Positions 8,150-17,095 are shown, numbered from the stretch's first letter. The stretch: DNA of 64,000 nucleotides from an uncultured Ruminococcus sp. (GCA_902762375.1 CACWNY010000007.1:16817-80816); one strand, 5' to 3'. Numbers and translations are program-made. Notes: generated from the letters alone by a model not told the origin.

Positions 8150-8521
8150 GTGATGAATTGTACCATTGGCGAAGTTCTTATAAGGTTAGATAAACTGATT
8201 GACTGTATGATGTGTGACGAAGTACATGATATCTGCGTAAAAATTGACACCGTTACTCCTGAAAAAACTATGTCATCGTATGAACAGGAAACAGACAGAC
8301 TTGTTACAGAATTGAGTAAAAATCTTGATAATCCGTCCCACTGTAAAACAATATTGATTTCACAAAATCCTGAAATGATTTTCACTCTGTTTATGCGGTA
8401 TAATCTTTTGACTTACACTTTAATCAACAAAAATCAAAGTTTTTCTGCCGATGTACCTGCTGACAGTAAAGAATTTTTTGTCACTATGCTGAATGATTTA
8501 TGGAAATTATCATTACAGTAA
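8150..8521 (+). CDS. Protein of unknown function
   Basis: A 123-residue soluble protein I do not recognise. It has an N-terminal cluster of three cysteines (CTIG, CMMCDEVHDIC), acidic middle and a helical C-terminus ending LNDLWKLSLQ. GTG at 8150 or ATG at 8153 both follow an AGAGGAG site. It has its own promoter and a strong terminator shared with the convergent gene, so it is probably a single-gene transcript. Confidence 0.6.
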   Translation: MMNCTIGEVLIRLDKLIDCMMCDEVHDICVKIDTVTPEKTMSSYEQETDRLVTELSKNLDNPSHCKTILISQNPEMIFTLFMRYNLLTYTLINKNQSFSADVPADSKEFFVTMLNDLWKLSLQ

Positions 8522-8555
8522 CTGATAATACAATTTTTACCTGCTGTATTGTATT

Positions 8556-8597
8556 AAAAAAGCTGTCGCAAACAAAAAGTTGTGATAGCTTTTTTTC
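8556..8597. terminator. Bidirectional terminator
   Basis: AAAAAAGCT...AGCTTTTTTT with a partly paired stem lies between two convergent genes and provides T runs on both strands. Confidence 0.85.
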
Positions 8598-9211
8598 TAT
8601 GAGAGAGTTTTATTCATTAATTCCCATAATCGGTCTCGTATGTAATATTTATCATAACAAAACACCTGAGAATCAATTTTTTCACCGTCATAATCATAAA
8701 CATCTAAATATACGCTTCGAAAATAAATATCGTATATTTCATAATTCTTTTTTATTTCCGTTATCAAATCATAAATATCGTCTATAATTTCATCAAGATT
8801 TTGTGTTGTCAAAGTTCTCAAATCAATCTTTTGGATTTTTGATTTTGCAATGACTTTTTCCGTGATAACTTCTTCTAGATTGTCATGGTAATATCTGTGA
8901 TATTCAAATGGAATAATGGTGTTTACCATGCCCGCAGCGTTACTTTCTCCGCAATAAGTCGTAATAACTAAATCAGCGTTATCTTCAGGATAAAAGTAAT
9001 ATAAAGTACGACTGTCTTTTTCGCTATATTCCCGTTTTAAGAAATGAAAATTTTTATGATAATCGTTATGTAAATTTGTTTGTATGTACTCTATGTTTTC
9101 TTCATCAGAATAGTTATGTGGTAAACATGAATGAACAACTGCTATAAGATACATTATAACAATAACATAAACGATAATTCTCAATAAACTGATTTTCTTT
9201 TTTCTAATCAT
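8597..9211 (-). CDS. Membrane-anchored protein of unknown function
   Basis: A 204-residue protein with a basic start (MIRKKKISLLR), one hydrophobic segment at about residues 11-28 and an extracellular-type remainder rich in Tyr, Asp and Glu. A cysteine follows the hydrophobic stretch (VVHSC) but the lipobox is poor, so a simple signal anchor is more likely than a lipoprotein. I recognise no domain. Its stop falls in the shared terminator. Upstream lies an intergenic repeat. Confidence 0.6.
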   Translation of the reverse strand: MIRKKKISLLRIIVYVIVIMYLIAVVHSCLPHNYSDEENIEYIQTNLHNDYHKNFHFLKREYSEKDSRTLYYFYPEDNADLVITTYCGESNAAGMVNTIIPFEYHRYYHDNLEEVITEKVIAKSKIQKIDLRTLTTQNLDEIIDDIYDLITEIKKNYEIYDIYFRSVYLDVYDYDGEKIDSQVFCYDKYYIRDRLWELMNKTLS

Positions 9212-9264
9212 GTTATTTTTCGCCCCTATGGATTATGTCAAAATTTGTTTTGAATTGTTATGCG

Positions 9265-9489
9265 TTAAAGGGCTGCCACCCTTTAAAATCCTGCCCAAAG
9301 GCTCCGCCTTTGGAAACCGCCAACTTTTTGAAAAAAGTTGGACAAAAACTTTTCCTTGTCATAGCTGACACTCAGAGGAACATTTTAAATGAAGTGAAAT
9401 TAAAAGTTTTTTTGTCCACTTTTTTCAAAAAAGTGGTGGGGTTCAGGGGCAAAGCCTCTGATAGGATTGTTAAAGGCAACACCCCTAAC
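9265..9489. repeat. Mosaic palindromic repeat, full copy
   Basis: Left arm: TTAAAGGGC/GCCCTTT-type hairpin (here with mismatches), CAAAGGCTCCGCCTTTG, then CCAACTTTTTG / AAAAAGTTGG at 9320-9341 and CAAAAACTTTT. The right arm (AAAAGTTTTTTTGTCCAC to GGCAACACCCC) is its approximate inverse complement. It abuts the stop of the MutS-like gene. Confidence 0.9.
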
Positions 9490-11147
9490 TAATTGTGGTC
9501 AATCGTACTTTTAAGTTTTTCAAAGGTCACACCGTATTTTTCGGCAATATCTTTGGCATAACTTAATCCCTGTGGAGGATTGATGAACACTTTAAAAGAA
9601 CGCTCTCTGTTTTCGACACCTGTTACCATGCTCTCTATTTTGGAATTTCCGTCTACTGCTGTATTCATATTGCCAACATTCGCCGCTAATTCGTGCATAT
9701 GTGTATTGAAAATACATCTTACCCCTAAATATCTCATGGCTTTGATAACATCAGTAGCAATATATATTCCCTCTGTGACATTAGTTGTGGCAAGACTTTC
9801 GTTGAGTAAAATCAGGCTCTTTGATGTTGCCGTTGCAAAAATTTCCGCAAGTCTGGAGGATTCCTCTCCCAGTCTGCCCAAATCTACTGTTTCGTTTTCG
9901 TCAGCAGGAAAATGAGTATAAATATTGTCACAAGGACTTAACTGCAAACGACTACATGGTACATAAATTCCGCACTGTGCCATCAGTACAGCTATTCCTA
10001 AGGCTTGTGTAATCGTTGTCTTACCACCACGATTAGGACCTGTCAGAATGAAAATTCTGCCTGTATCGTCATCAAAATCTAACTTGTTTGTTACAATATG
10101 AATATCTTCTCCTGATACGGATTTAATCGCAAGTTTCAGATTGTAGATATCTTCAGCATGAATTTCACGATTATCTACGGGCAATATTTCAGCTTTACAA
10201 AGCGGTAACCCCTTTGCTTTCACCTTTTCGATAAATTCTGCCCATCTCACATAGAAAATAATCTCAGGAATAAGAGAAATAAATGTATAGCCGTTGACAT
10301 TGACATGCTTTTTCAGTACATCTTTAATATTGCGGACAATTCTGTCAAGAATTTCTGTGACAACTTGTTTCATGCTGTCTGAAAGACGGTCAGCTCCTGT
10401 AGGGGTGTCATCATAAGCCATCTTATACTCTTTAGATAACGCAGGGTGAAAAGATTTTAAATTGACATAGTCATTTCCAGGCTGTATTTCCGTTTCTTTT
10501 TTGGTCGCCATAGAACTCATAAAGCGTTTCAAAAGTCCACTGTCGGTAAACTCTCTGCCATTAAGAGCTAATATACCTGCTCTGGTAGGGCGTAACATAT
10601 CGTCAAGATTAACACCTATCGTAACACTATGCAACTGTCTTGCTTTTTTGAAAAGTTCGTTGATGTCTTGCTGTAACGGTTCAAATGCACCGTCATTATA
10701 AATTTCTGTTACCAGTCTTTTTAATGTTTTTAAGCCATCTGAATGAACTTCCATTTCTTCAAGAGTATTCTTTAACGCCTTGACACAATCAATATAACTG
10801 TTGATTTCTCTCATTCTGTTGATGAGTTGCCAAAGAGAACTTGCGTCCGTATCTTTTTTGAATTTGTCAATTTCACGCAGTTCCGAAAGTTTTGCCAGAA
10901 GTTCAGTAAGACTTGTTCTAAGTTGGGGTAAAGTTAAAAAGTCTTCAAAAATGTCACAACGGTATTTTATCAGTTCTTCGTTACATTCTATCTGTGTAAG
11001 CATTTGTTTAATGGTATTCTGTTCAAAGCTGTCCTGTGTGAGATGTTCTATTATGTAGTCAACAGATAAATCATTGATTGCCTCACTGTTCATGCTCAGT
11101 GGTGATTTTTGGTAGTCCATCGGATAAAACAAACTGAAATCTTTCAT
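9489..11147 (-). CDS. MutS-family ATPase (MutS domain III/V only)
   Basis: A 552-residue protein with a helical core and a C-terminal MutS ATPase but no mismatch-recognition domain I, so a role in classical mismatch repair is unlikely. Walker A is TGPNRGGKTTITQALG near residue 375, followed by AQCGIYVPC and a FPADENETVDLGRLGEE signature. The Walker B region reads SLILLNESLATTN, with Asn where MutS and MutS2 have Asp, as occurs in divergent MutS-like families of Firmicutes. IFNTHMHELA is the switch motif. GGAGG precedes the ATG. Downstream is a repeat copy. Confidence 0.85.
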   Translation of the reverse strand: MKDFSLFYPMDYQKSPLSMNSEAINDLSVDYIIEHLTQDSFEQNTIKQMLTQIECNEELIKYRCDIFEDFLTLPQLRTSLTELLAKLSELREIDKFKKDTDASSLWQLINRMREINSYIDCVKALKNTLEEMEVHSDGLKTLKRLVTEIYNDGAFEPLQQDINELFKKARQLHSVTIGVNLDDMLRPTRAGILALNGREFTDSGLLKRFMSSMATKKETEIQPGNDYVNLKSFHPALSKEYKMAYDDTPTGADRLSDSMKQVVTEILDRIVRNIKDVLKKHVNVNGYTFISLIPEIIFYVRWAEFIEKVKAKGLPLCKAEILPVDNREIHAEDIYNLKLAIKSVSGEDIHIVTNKLDFDDDTGRIFILTGPNRGGKTTITQALGIAVLMAQCGIYVPCSRLQLSPCDNIYTHFPADENETVDLGRLGEESSRLAEIFATATSKSLILLNESLATTNVTEGIYIATDVIKAMRYLGVRCIFNTHMHELAANVGNMNTAVDGNSKIESMVTGVENRERSFKVFINPPQGLSYAKDIAEKYGVTFEKLKSTIDHN

Positions 11148-11241
11148 AAAATTCCTCCACTTTTATATAAGTATGTTGTTATTTTACCATAAACTGACAA
11201 TTATACAACACTTATTTTATGAATAATATGTGAATTATATA

Positions 11242-11274
11242 GCGTATTCCGAAAGATTTTCTTTCAGAATACGC
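11242..11274 (-). terminator. Terminator of the 11282 gene
   Basis: GCGTATTC / GAATACGC with further CGAAAG/CTTTC pairing lies 7 bases past the stop on the minus strand. The T run is poor. Confidence 0.65.
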
Positions 11275-11281
11275 ATGGACT

Positions 11282-11620
11282 TCATACAGAAAACTGTTTT
11301 GCAAATGCTGAAACGGTCATATACTCTACAAAAGGATATTCTTCACAAAGATTAAGAATAACGGTTTTTTCTTCTTCTGTACAACCGTAATCTACACAAA
11401 GAATTTTTTCCCATCGGTTCTTTCCCATTATTTCACATCTTTCCGCACTGCTTCTGATTATCTGCTCCACATTTTCGCAACCTTTATTCACGGGAATGAC
11501 AATGTAAATTTCTTTGTCATATTTATTTCGTAACAAGAATATCAGTATGCTTTTGTATATGTAGAGAATTCCAAATGATGAAAGTAATATCACAATAAAT
11601 TCTCTCAGATTTTCTGCCAT
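11282..11620 (-). CDS. Small membrane-anchored protein of unknown function
   Basis: A 112-residue protein with one N-terminal membrane segment (about residues 6-27) and then EIYIVIPVNKGCENVEQIIRSSAE and ILCVDYGCTEEEKTVI. This resembles the first strands of a glycosyltransferase-like fold, but the protein is far too short for a complete enzyme, so the function is unknown. ATG at 11620 is chosen because GAGGTGG is 5 bases upstream; the in-frame GTG at 11629 is part of that site. Confidence 0.6.
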   Translation of the reverse strand: MAENLREFIVILLSSFGILYIYKSILIFLLRNKYDKEIYIVIPVNKGCENVEQIIRSSAERCEIMGKNRWEKILCVDYGCTEEEKTVILNLCEEYPFVEYMTVSAFAKQFSV

Positions 11621-11745
11621 ATTAACCACCTCGTTTATACAATATGTTGTTTTTTATTTTGAGTGCATAACTTTCTGCTTTTCGAAACATACTATAAATG
11701 ACGATAAAGTCAAATCTAAATGAATGAATAAAGGGGATTTTCATT

Positions 11746-11913
11746 ATGCACAACTCTTATGCTAACGAATGTATCAAATGTACCGTAACACAGTGTAAAC
11801 ATCATTGTGATGTCAGAAACAACTGCTCTCTTAATTGTATTCAGGTAGGCACACATGAAAATAATCCTGAAGTTGAACAGTGTACTGACTGTATGTCCTT
11901 TGAGAAAAAATAA
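11746..11913 (+). CDS. DUF1540-domain small cysteine-rich protein
   Basis: A 55-residue protein with nine cysteines, including NECIKCTVTQCKHHC and CTDCMSF, matching the DUF1540 pattern of about 40 residues found singly or in tandem in Clostridia. The cysteines are likely to bind metal; function is unknown. AAAGGGG lies 9 bases before the ATG at 11746. Confidence 0.8.
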   Translation: MHNSYANECIKCTVTQCKHHCDVRNNCSLNCIQVGTHENNPEVEQCTDCMSFEKK

Positions 11914-11980
11914 TATGAAATTATAACCATAATTTCACAAAAAAGTTTAAAAAATTTTTTTGGTTTTTTTCAAAAAGGTA

Positions 11981-12009
11981 TTGACAAAACAGAAAATTCA
12001 GTTTATAAT
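11981..12009 (+). promoter_or_regulatory. Perfect consensus sigma-A promoter
   Basis: TTGACA (11981-11986), exactly 17 bases, TATAAT (12004-12009). It points to the short structured transcript that follows rather than directly to dpaA, since a terminator-like hairpin intervenes. Confidence 0.8.
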
Positions 12010-12013
12010 ATGG

Positions 12014-12120
12014 GTGTAGTCAAGAGTGCTACAGATTAAGAAATAGCTTACAACTTACAATTAACCCTAATACACTATCTGGATAATTCCCTCAGCATTG
12101 CTGGGGGAATTATTCATTTT
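12014..12120 (+). ncRNA. Candidate small structured RNA or attenuated leader
   Basis: About 105 bases from the consensus promoter to a terminator-like hairpin (ATAATTCCC / GGGAATTAT at 12083-12113, then TCATTTT). No credible reading frame exists in it. Possible stems are TGTAG/CTACA, TAAG/CTTA and a long-range GGGT/ACCC pairing. It may be an independent small RNA or a leader that controls dpaAB by termination. I do not recognise a known riboswitch or 6S RNA. Confidence 0.5.
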
Positions 12121-12216
12121 CGGATAAAAAACTTGTTTTGCTGTACACAAATCGGATAAGCATACATATTATGTAATAACCGTATTATTAATAAGAAAAC
12201 AGAGAGGTACTGCAAA

Positions 12217-13077
12217 ATGAAATCGGAAACTTTTGGAATTATCGGCGGAGATAAACGGCAACTCGCTATGGCAAATGCCATCAGAACTGACGGATATAAA
12301 GTATATACCAGTTGTTTTGAAAAAATTAACACTTCTGACAATGTACAGTCTTGGGAAGATACCGCATTGTGCAGTGATATCATTATCTTCCCCTTACCGC
12401 TGACAAAAGACGGTGAAACTTTGAATACACCGTTTTCAGACAGAAAAATTGTGATGAATGAAGAATTTGCCAGACATTTCAGAGGTAAGAAAGTTTTTTG
12501 TCCTACAAAAGATAAACTTTTAAAAACCAGCCGTAAATGGCAGGATATTCAGGTATATGATTTTCTGGACAGAGAAGAAATGCAGGTATGCAATGCTGTT
12601 CCTACCGCAGAAGGGGCAATAGAAATTGCTATCAGGGAATATAGCGGTACGATTAATGGGTCAAGATGTCTTGTTACGGGTTACGGTCGTATTGGAAAAG
12701 TACTAGCTCAGATGTTGAAAGGGCTTGGTGCAGAAGTTTATGTTTCGGCAAGGCGAAAGGAGTCGCTTGCGTGGATAAAACTTGGCGGATATAATGCTGT
12801 AGAACATGGGCATATCATCAACAGTGGAGAATTTGATATTATTTTTAATACGGTTCCGTCATTGATACTGGATTCTAAAATTATGGCTAAGATTGCCGTT
12901 AATGCACTGATTATTGATTTAGCTTCGGGTTTGGGCGGTGTCGACTTTGAAAGTGCCAAAAGAATGGGTATTCCAACCGTTCACGCACTCTCCTTACCTG
13001 GAAAAGTCGCACCTAAAACCTCAGGAGAAATTATCAAAAATACGATTTTTAATATTCTTGAGGAGGAAACTATGTGA
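12217..13077 (+). CDS. dpaA: Dipicolinate synthase subunit A
   Basis: A 286-residue NAD(P)-binding protein (SpoVFA) that with DpaB makes dipicolinic acid from dihydrodipicolinate in the mother cell for spore core dehydration. It starts FGIIGGDKRQLAMANAIR, has LVTGYGRIGKVLAQMLKGLGAEV (second Rossmann loop) and ends with LIIDLASGLGGVDFESAKRMGI and ALSLPGKVAPKTSGEII, all characteristic of the family. AGAGAGG precedes the ATG. The stop overlaps the dpaB start by four bases, so the two are translationally coupled. Confidence 0.95.
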   Translation: MKSETFGIIGGDKRQLAMANAIRTDGYKVYTSCFEKINTSDNVQSWEDTALCSDIIIFPLPLTKDGETLNTPFSDRKIVMNEEFARHFRGKKVFCPTKDKLLKTSRKWQDIQVYDFLDREEMQVCNAVPTAEGAIEIAIREYSGTINGSRCLVTGYGRIGKVLAQMLKGLGAEVYVSARRKESLAWIKLGGYNAVEHGHIINSGEFDIIFNTVPSLILDSKIMAKIAVNALIIDLASGLGGVDFESAKRMGIPTVHALSLPGKVAPKTSGEIIKNTIFNILEEETM

Positions 13078-13646
13078 ACAGTAAAAGAATTGCTTTTGCC
13101 TTATGTGGTTCGTACTGTACTTTCAGCAAAGCTATACCGCAGATGGAAAAGCTCAAAGAACAAGGTTATGATATCATACCGATTATGTCACAAAATGCCT
13201 CGTCTACTGATACAAGATTTGGAACTGCTAAGGAATTTTTGGATAAACTGGAAAATATTTCTCAAAAGAAAGTTATCAAGACAATTAAAGACGCTGAACC
13301 ACTCGGTCCTAAAAATATGTGCGATGCTTTGGTGATTGCTCCCTGTACAAGTAATACTCTGGCTAAACTCTCCAGTGGAATCACGGATACCAGTGTCACC
13401 ATGAGCTGCAAGTCTTTGTTAAGAGTGGGAAAACCTGTCGTCATTGCACTCGCCTCTAATGACGCTCTGGGAATTTCGGCACAGAATTTAGGAAAAGTCA
13501 TGAATTTTAAAAATCTTTATCTCGTACCCATGCAACAGGACGATATTATCAAAAAACCAAATTCTCTTGTAGCGGATTTTGATAAGGTAATTCCTACATT
13601 GGAAAAAGCATTGGAACATCAACAAATCCGACCGTTATTTGTTTAG
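13074..13646 (+). CDS. dpaB: Dipicolinate synthase subunit B
   Basis: A 190-residue flavoprotein-like subunit (SpoVFB) of dipicolinate synthase. It starts at GTG 13074 inside the dpaA stop. Motifs: IAFALCGSYCTFSKAIPQMEKL, LIVAP-type ALVIAPCTSNTLAKLSSGITDTSV and KPVVIALASNDALG, typical of the HFCD flavoprotein fold. In Bacillus the pair is followed by asd, dapG and dapA; here it is followed by a repeat, so lysine-pathway genes are elsewhere. Expression in the sporulating mother cell is expected, but no certain sigma-K site was found. Confidence 0.95.
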   Translation: MNSKRIAFALCGSYCTFSKAIPQMEKLKEQGYDIIPIMSQNASSTDTRFGTAKEFLDKLENISQKKVIKTIKDAEPLGPKNMCDALVIAPCTSNTLAKLSSGITDTSVTMSCKSLLRVGKPVVIALASNDALGISAQNLGKVMNFKNLYLVPMQQDDIIKKPNSLVADFDKVIPTLEKALEHQQIRPLFV

Positions 13647-13916
13647 TTAAAGGGCTTTGCCCTTTAACTAATTTGAAATTTTTTCGATTAAAGGGCTTCG
13701 CCCTTTAAAATCCCACAAGGGGCTTTGCCCCTTGACCCCACGAACTTTTTGAAAAAAGTTCGACAAAAACTTTTCTGGCTCACTTCGTTCGGAATGATTA
13801 TCACACATTGGACTATGACAATTAAAAGTTTTTTGTCCACTTTTTTTCAAAAAAGTGGGCGGGATTTTTAAGGGCGGCAGCCCTTAAATCGGGGGTTCGG
13901 GGAGGAACTCCCCGAC
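13647..13916. repeat. Mosaic palindromic repeat, full copy with an extra leading module
   Basis: Begins with a TTAAAGGGC/GCCCTTTAA hairpin (13647-13667), a 20-base spacer, a second copy of that hairpin and then the normal left arm with CGAAC/GTTCG stem (13741-13762), a CACTTCGTTCGGAATG centre and the right arm. It ends in a GGGGTTCGGGGAGGAACTCC segment. It fills the gap between dpaB and the CofE-like gene. Confidence 0.9.
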
Positions 13917-13920
13917 AAAA

Positions 13921-13968
13921 CAAAATCAGATGAGTGTTACAATTTCTGTAAATACTCATCTGATTTTG
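13921..13968 (-). terminator. Terminator of the CofE-like gene
   Basis: A 15-bp perfect stem (CAAAATCAGATGAGT / ACTCATCTGATTTTG) lies 44 bases past the stop on the minus strand, followed by TTTTGTTTTG. Confidence 0.75.
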
Positions 13969-14011
13969 CTTTTAATGGATTGTAAAAAAGGAAAATTTGT
14001 TATATAATAGT

Positions 14012-14761
14012 TCAGGCTTGAACACCTTTTGCAAGCGTATCACCGTTTTTCTCAAAGTTTTCAAGCGGTCTGATTAAGATAATAGGAGTAAGTTCTTTTC
14101 CCTGCCCTGACGGGTTATCTCTCACAAATTTGATTAATTCTTCGTCAGGAATTTGTTTGCGTAAATCGTCAGACGCTCCAAGTAATTCCTGTCCCAAATC
14201 ATTTGCATCTACAATGATACAGTCCATACCCAGTTTTTCTTTGAGTTCGTTACATACACCATCAGGATTTTCGGGAATTTTGATACCAATATCACCGTAT
14301 TCGTCCCAGACTTTATCGTAAAAACCGTCCAGACCACTGACTTCTGTACCGACAATTTCGTAAAAAACACCTTTCTTACCAAACAGTTTGGTTACACCAC
14401 TGGCAAAACTTGCCCACAACACTTTCGGCAAACCTACTTCATGAATAGCATACTGCATTTTGATGGTTTCTCCTACACCGTAACCTGTATCGGGGTGAGA
14501 GGCAAACTTAGATAAGAATTTTGCCCAGAAACCAATCTTTAATTCTTCCCTTTTGATAACCCTGTTCTGACAAAGTGCAATGATTTTTTCGCTGGTGGAA
14601 ACAATATCCCCCTCCTGATAAAGTGGCGATACATATTTTCTGAATACTTCTACATAATCTTCACCCTGTTTGACAAAGTGTGTTTTGATAGCGTGACGCA
14701 TATATTTTTTGCCGTTGACTTCTACCGAAGATTTCTTTCCCTCATTAGCATAAAATTCCAT
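14012..14761 (-). CDS. CofE-like (F420-0:gamma-glutamyl ligase fold) protein
   Basis: A protein of about 249 residues with the CofE fold (PF01996): GDIVSTSEKIIALCQNR, GYGVGETIKMQYAIHEVG, FYEIVGTEVSGLDGFYDK and CIIVDANDLGQELLGA. CofE adds glutamate to coenzyme F420 in archaea and actinobacteria. Nothing here suggests F420 synthesis, so the substrate in this organism is unknown. The start is uncertain: ATG at 14773 is one base from AAGGA, while ATG at 14761 is 12 bases from it; the latter is listed. Single-gene unit with its own terminator. Confidence 0.8.
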   Translation of the reverse strand: MEFYANEGKKSSVEVNGKKYMRHAIKTHFVKQGEDYVEVFRKYVSPLYQEGDIVSTSEKIIALCQNRVIKREELKIGFWAKFLSKFASHPDTGYGVGETIKMQYAIHEVGLPKVLWASFASGVTKLFGKKGVFYEIVGTEVSGLDGFYDKVWDEYGDIGIKIPENPDGVCNELKEKLGMDCIIVDANDLGQELLGASDDLRKQIPDEELIKFVRDNPSGQGKELTPIILIRPLENFEKNGDTLAKGVQA

Positions 14762-14883
14762 CAGATTTTTCATTCCTTTTCTTTAACAATAAAGTAGTTT
14801 TTCTCAACTTGCTTATTATAAAACAATTTGACATATAATGCAATATTCATCAAACATAAAATTTATAAAATGGAGATGAAAAA

Positions 14884-17094
14884 ATGACAAATAATGAACA
14901 ACTCCTTGAACTTACAGGAGAAGTGGAAAATATTATTTTCCGCAATGACAGTAACGGCTATAGTGTGATGGAGATTATCAGCGGAGAAGATACTGTGGTT
15001 GCTGTGGGAAATGTAGCGTCTGTCAGCATAGGAGAAGAAGTCCGTCTGATTGGCAAATATACTACTCATCACACTTACGGAGAACAATTTGCTTTTGAAG
15101 TATGCGAAAAAAGTATTCCTAAAACAACTACCGCTATTATTAAATTTTTATCGTCAGGTGTGGTCAAAGGTGTAGGACCGTCTACAGCTAAAAAGCTGGT
15201 GAAACTTTTTGGAGAAGAAACACTTGACATTATCGAAAATAGTCCTCAGAGAATTGCGGAAATAAAAGGTATCAGCAAAAATAAAGCTGTCGAAATGAGT
15301 AAAAGTCTGAAACAGTTGTTTGGTGTACGGAAATTAATGACCGCTTTATCAAAATATGGAATATCTGCCCAGCAAAGTATAAAAGTCTGGAATAGATACG
15401 GTAAAGATGTTATGGAAATACTTAAAGAAAACCCGTATTGTCTTTGTGCGGAAGGGTTGAATATTTCTTTTGAAATCGCTGACCGCATTGCACAAGAACA
15501 GAACCGCTTGCCCGATGATGTTTACAGAATCCAAGCAGGATTTATTCATATTCTGGAACACAATAAAAATAACGGACATACTTGTTTACCGAAAGATAAG
15601 CTAATAAGTGTATGTTGTCATTTTTTGGAATTAGCAGAAGAAAAAGTCATTGATGTGATGAATAAAATGTTGGCAGAAAATTTACTCATTGAAGATATTG
15701 TCAGAGAAGAATTATTTGTCTTTCTGCCTGAATTTCACCGTTGCGAAAACTATATTGCAAAAAAAATGGCGTTACTGCTCAATACTCCTCTTGAACCTAT
15801 CGGCAATATCAGACGAATGATTGAACAAACAGAAAAACATAATCATATACAGTATGCACAGTTACAGAAAATGGCAATCGAAACTGCACTGACAAAAGGT
15901 ATGCTGATATTGACGGGTGGTCCGGGTACGGGTAAAACAACTACACTGAACGCCATTATCCGTATTTTACAAGACAACGGGCAAACCGTCTTTTTAACTG
16001 CACCTACAGGCAGAGCTGCACAAAGAATGACACAGATTACAGGCTGTGAGGCAAAAACAATTCATCGTTTGTTGGAAGTGTCATGGGATAAAGACGAAAA
16101 TCCTGTATTTATGCGGAATAAGGCTAATCTTTTGGAATGTGACGCTCTCGTAATAGATGAGTTGTCTATGGTAGACACAAAGTTATTTGAGGGATTGCTG
16201 AAAGCCTTACCGAATAACTGTCGGCTGATTATGGTAGGTGACTGCGACCAGTTGCCTAGTGTGGGGGCAGGTAATGTTCTGGGTGATTTAATCAACAGTG
16301 GGAAAATTCCTGTCGTACAGCTTAATGAGATATTCCGTCAGTCTATGAAAAGCCTTATCGTTACCAACGCTCACCGAATTGTTAAAGGTGAATACCCTAT
16401 CATTACAGATGCAAAGTCAGATTTTTTCTTCATGAACCGCAACAATATCAATTCCGTTGTCGAAACTGTTGCTGAACTTTATACAACAAGGTTGCCTAAT
16501 ACTTACCGCTATTCTCCATTGGAAGATATCCAGATTTTATGTCCCAGTCGTAAAGGTCAGATAGGTACTGTGGAAATTAATAAGGCTATTCAGAATGCTA
16601 TCAATCCTAAAGATACCTTTAAACGGGAAATCAATATCGGTGGCACTGTTTTAAGAATGGGCGATAAAGTTATGCAGAACAAAAATAATTACAATATTGC
16701 TTGGACTAGAAATAACGGTGAAAACGGTGAGGGTGTTTTCAATGGAGATATCGGTATATTAGTTTCGGTGACGAATAACCCTGTTACTTTGCAGGTGGCA
16801 TATGATGATAAGGTTGCTGTTTATGATGGTGAAAGTGCCTTAGAACTGGAACTGGCATATGCTGTCACTGTACATAAAAGTCAGGGAAATGAATTTAATG
16901 CTGTCATTATTCCACTGTATAATAATCCTCCCCTGTTGCTTTACAGAAACTTATTATATACCGCTGTCACAAGAGCTAAAAATATGCTTATCATTGTCGG
17001 AAACAGTAATACGCTTTACCGTATGGTGGAAAACAACCGAAAAACTTTACGCTATTCTGCTTTAAAAGATTTTCTGATAAGGGAAGTGCTGTGA
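14884..17094 (+). CDS. recD2: RecD2-type ATP-dependent DNA helicase
   Basis: A 736-residue 5'-3' helicase of the RecD/TraA-like family, which acts without RecBC in DNA repair. The N-terminus (residues 1-75) is an OB-like domain (VENIIFRNDSNGYSVMEI), followed by helix-hairpin-helix segments (GVGPSTAKKLVKLFG, IAEIKGISKNKAVEM). The motor has Walker A LTGGPGTGKTTTLNAI, Walker B ALVIDELSMVD, MVGDCDQLPSVGAGNVL and the C-terminal VTVHKSQGNEFNAV and LLYTAVTRAKN motifs. GGAGATG precedes the ATG. It heads an operon with comF and a HAD gene. Confidence 0.95.
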   Translation: MTNNEQLLELTGEVENIIFRNDSNGYSVMEIISGEDTVVAVGNVASVSIGEEVRLIGKYTTHHTYGEQFAFEVCEKSIPKTTTAIIKFLSSGVVKGVGPSTAKKLVKLFGEETLDIIENSPQRIAEIKGISKNKAVEMSKSLKQLFGVRKLMTALSKYGISAQQSIKVWNRYGKDVMEILKENPYCLCAEGLNISFEIADRIAQEQNRLPDDVYRIQAGFIHILEHNKNNGHTCLPKDKLISVCCHFLELAEEKVIDVMNKMLAENLLIEDIVREELFVFLPEFHRCENYIAKKMALLLNTPLEPIGNIRRMIEQTEKHNHIQYAQLQKMAIETALTKGMLILTGGPGTGKTTTLNAIIRILQDNGQTVFLTAPTGRAAQRMTQITGCEAKTIHRLLEVSWDKDENPVFMRNKANLLECDALVIDELSMVDTKLFEGLLKALPNNCRLIMVGDCDQLPSVGAGNVLGDLINSGKIPVVQLNEIFRQSMKSLIVTNAHRIVKGEYPIITDAKSDFFFMNRNNINSVVETVAELYTTRLPNTYRYSPLEDIQILCPSRKGQIGTVEINKAIQNAINPKDTFKREINIGGTVLRMGDKVMQNKNNYNIAWTRNNGENGEGVFNGDIGILVSVTNNPVTLQVAYDDKVAVYDGESALELELAYAVTVHKSQGNEFNAVIIPLYNNPPLLLYRNLLYTAVTRAKNMLIIVGNSNTLYRMVENNRKTLRYSALKDFLIREVL

Positions 17095-17095
17095 G

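Noticed and set aside
9235..9492. Open frame of 85 codons on the plus strand
   Set aside because: It lies wholly in a repeat copy, has no ribosome site and similar chance frames occur in other copies.
12150..12190. Sigma-K promoter before dpaA
   Set aside because: CATA-like sequence is present but the spacing and last bases do not match the consensus well enough.
12114..12383. 89-codon antisense frame over the start of dpaA
   Set aside because: No ribosome site; it overlaps a clearly homologous gene.
13668..13850. Open frame of 60 codons on the minus strand and a similar one at 31416-31607
   Set aside because: Both are translations of the palindromic repeat arms; they share sequence only because the repeats do.
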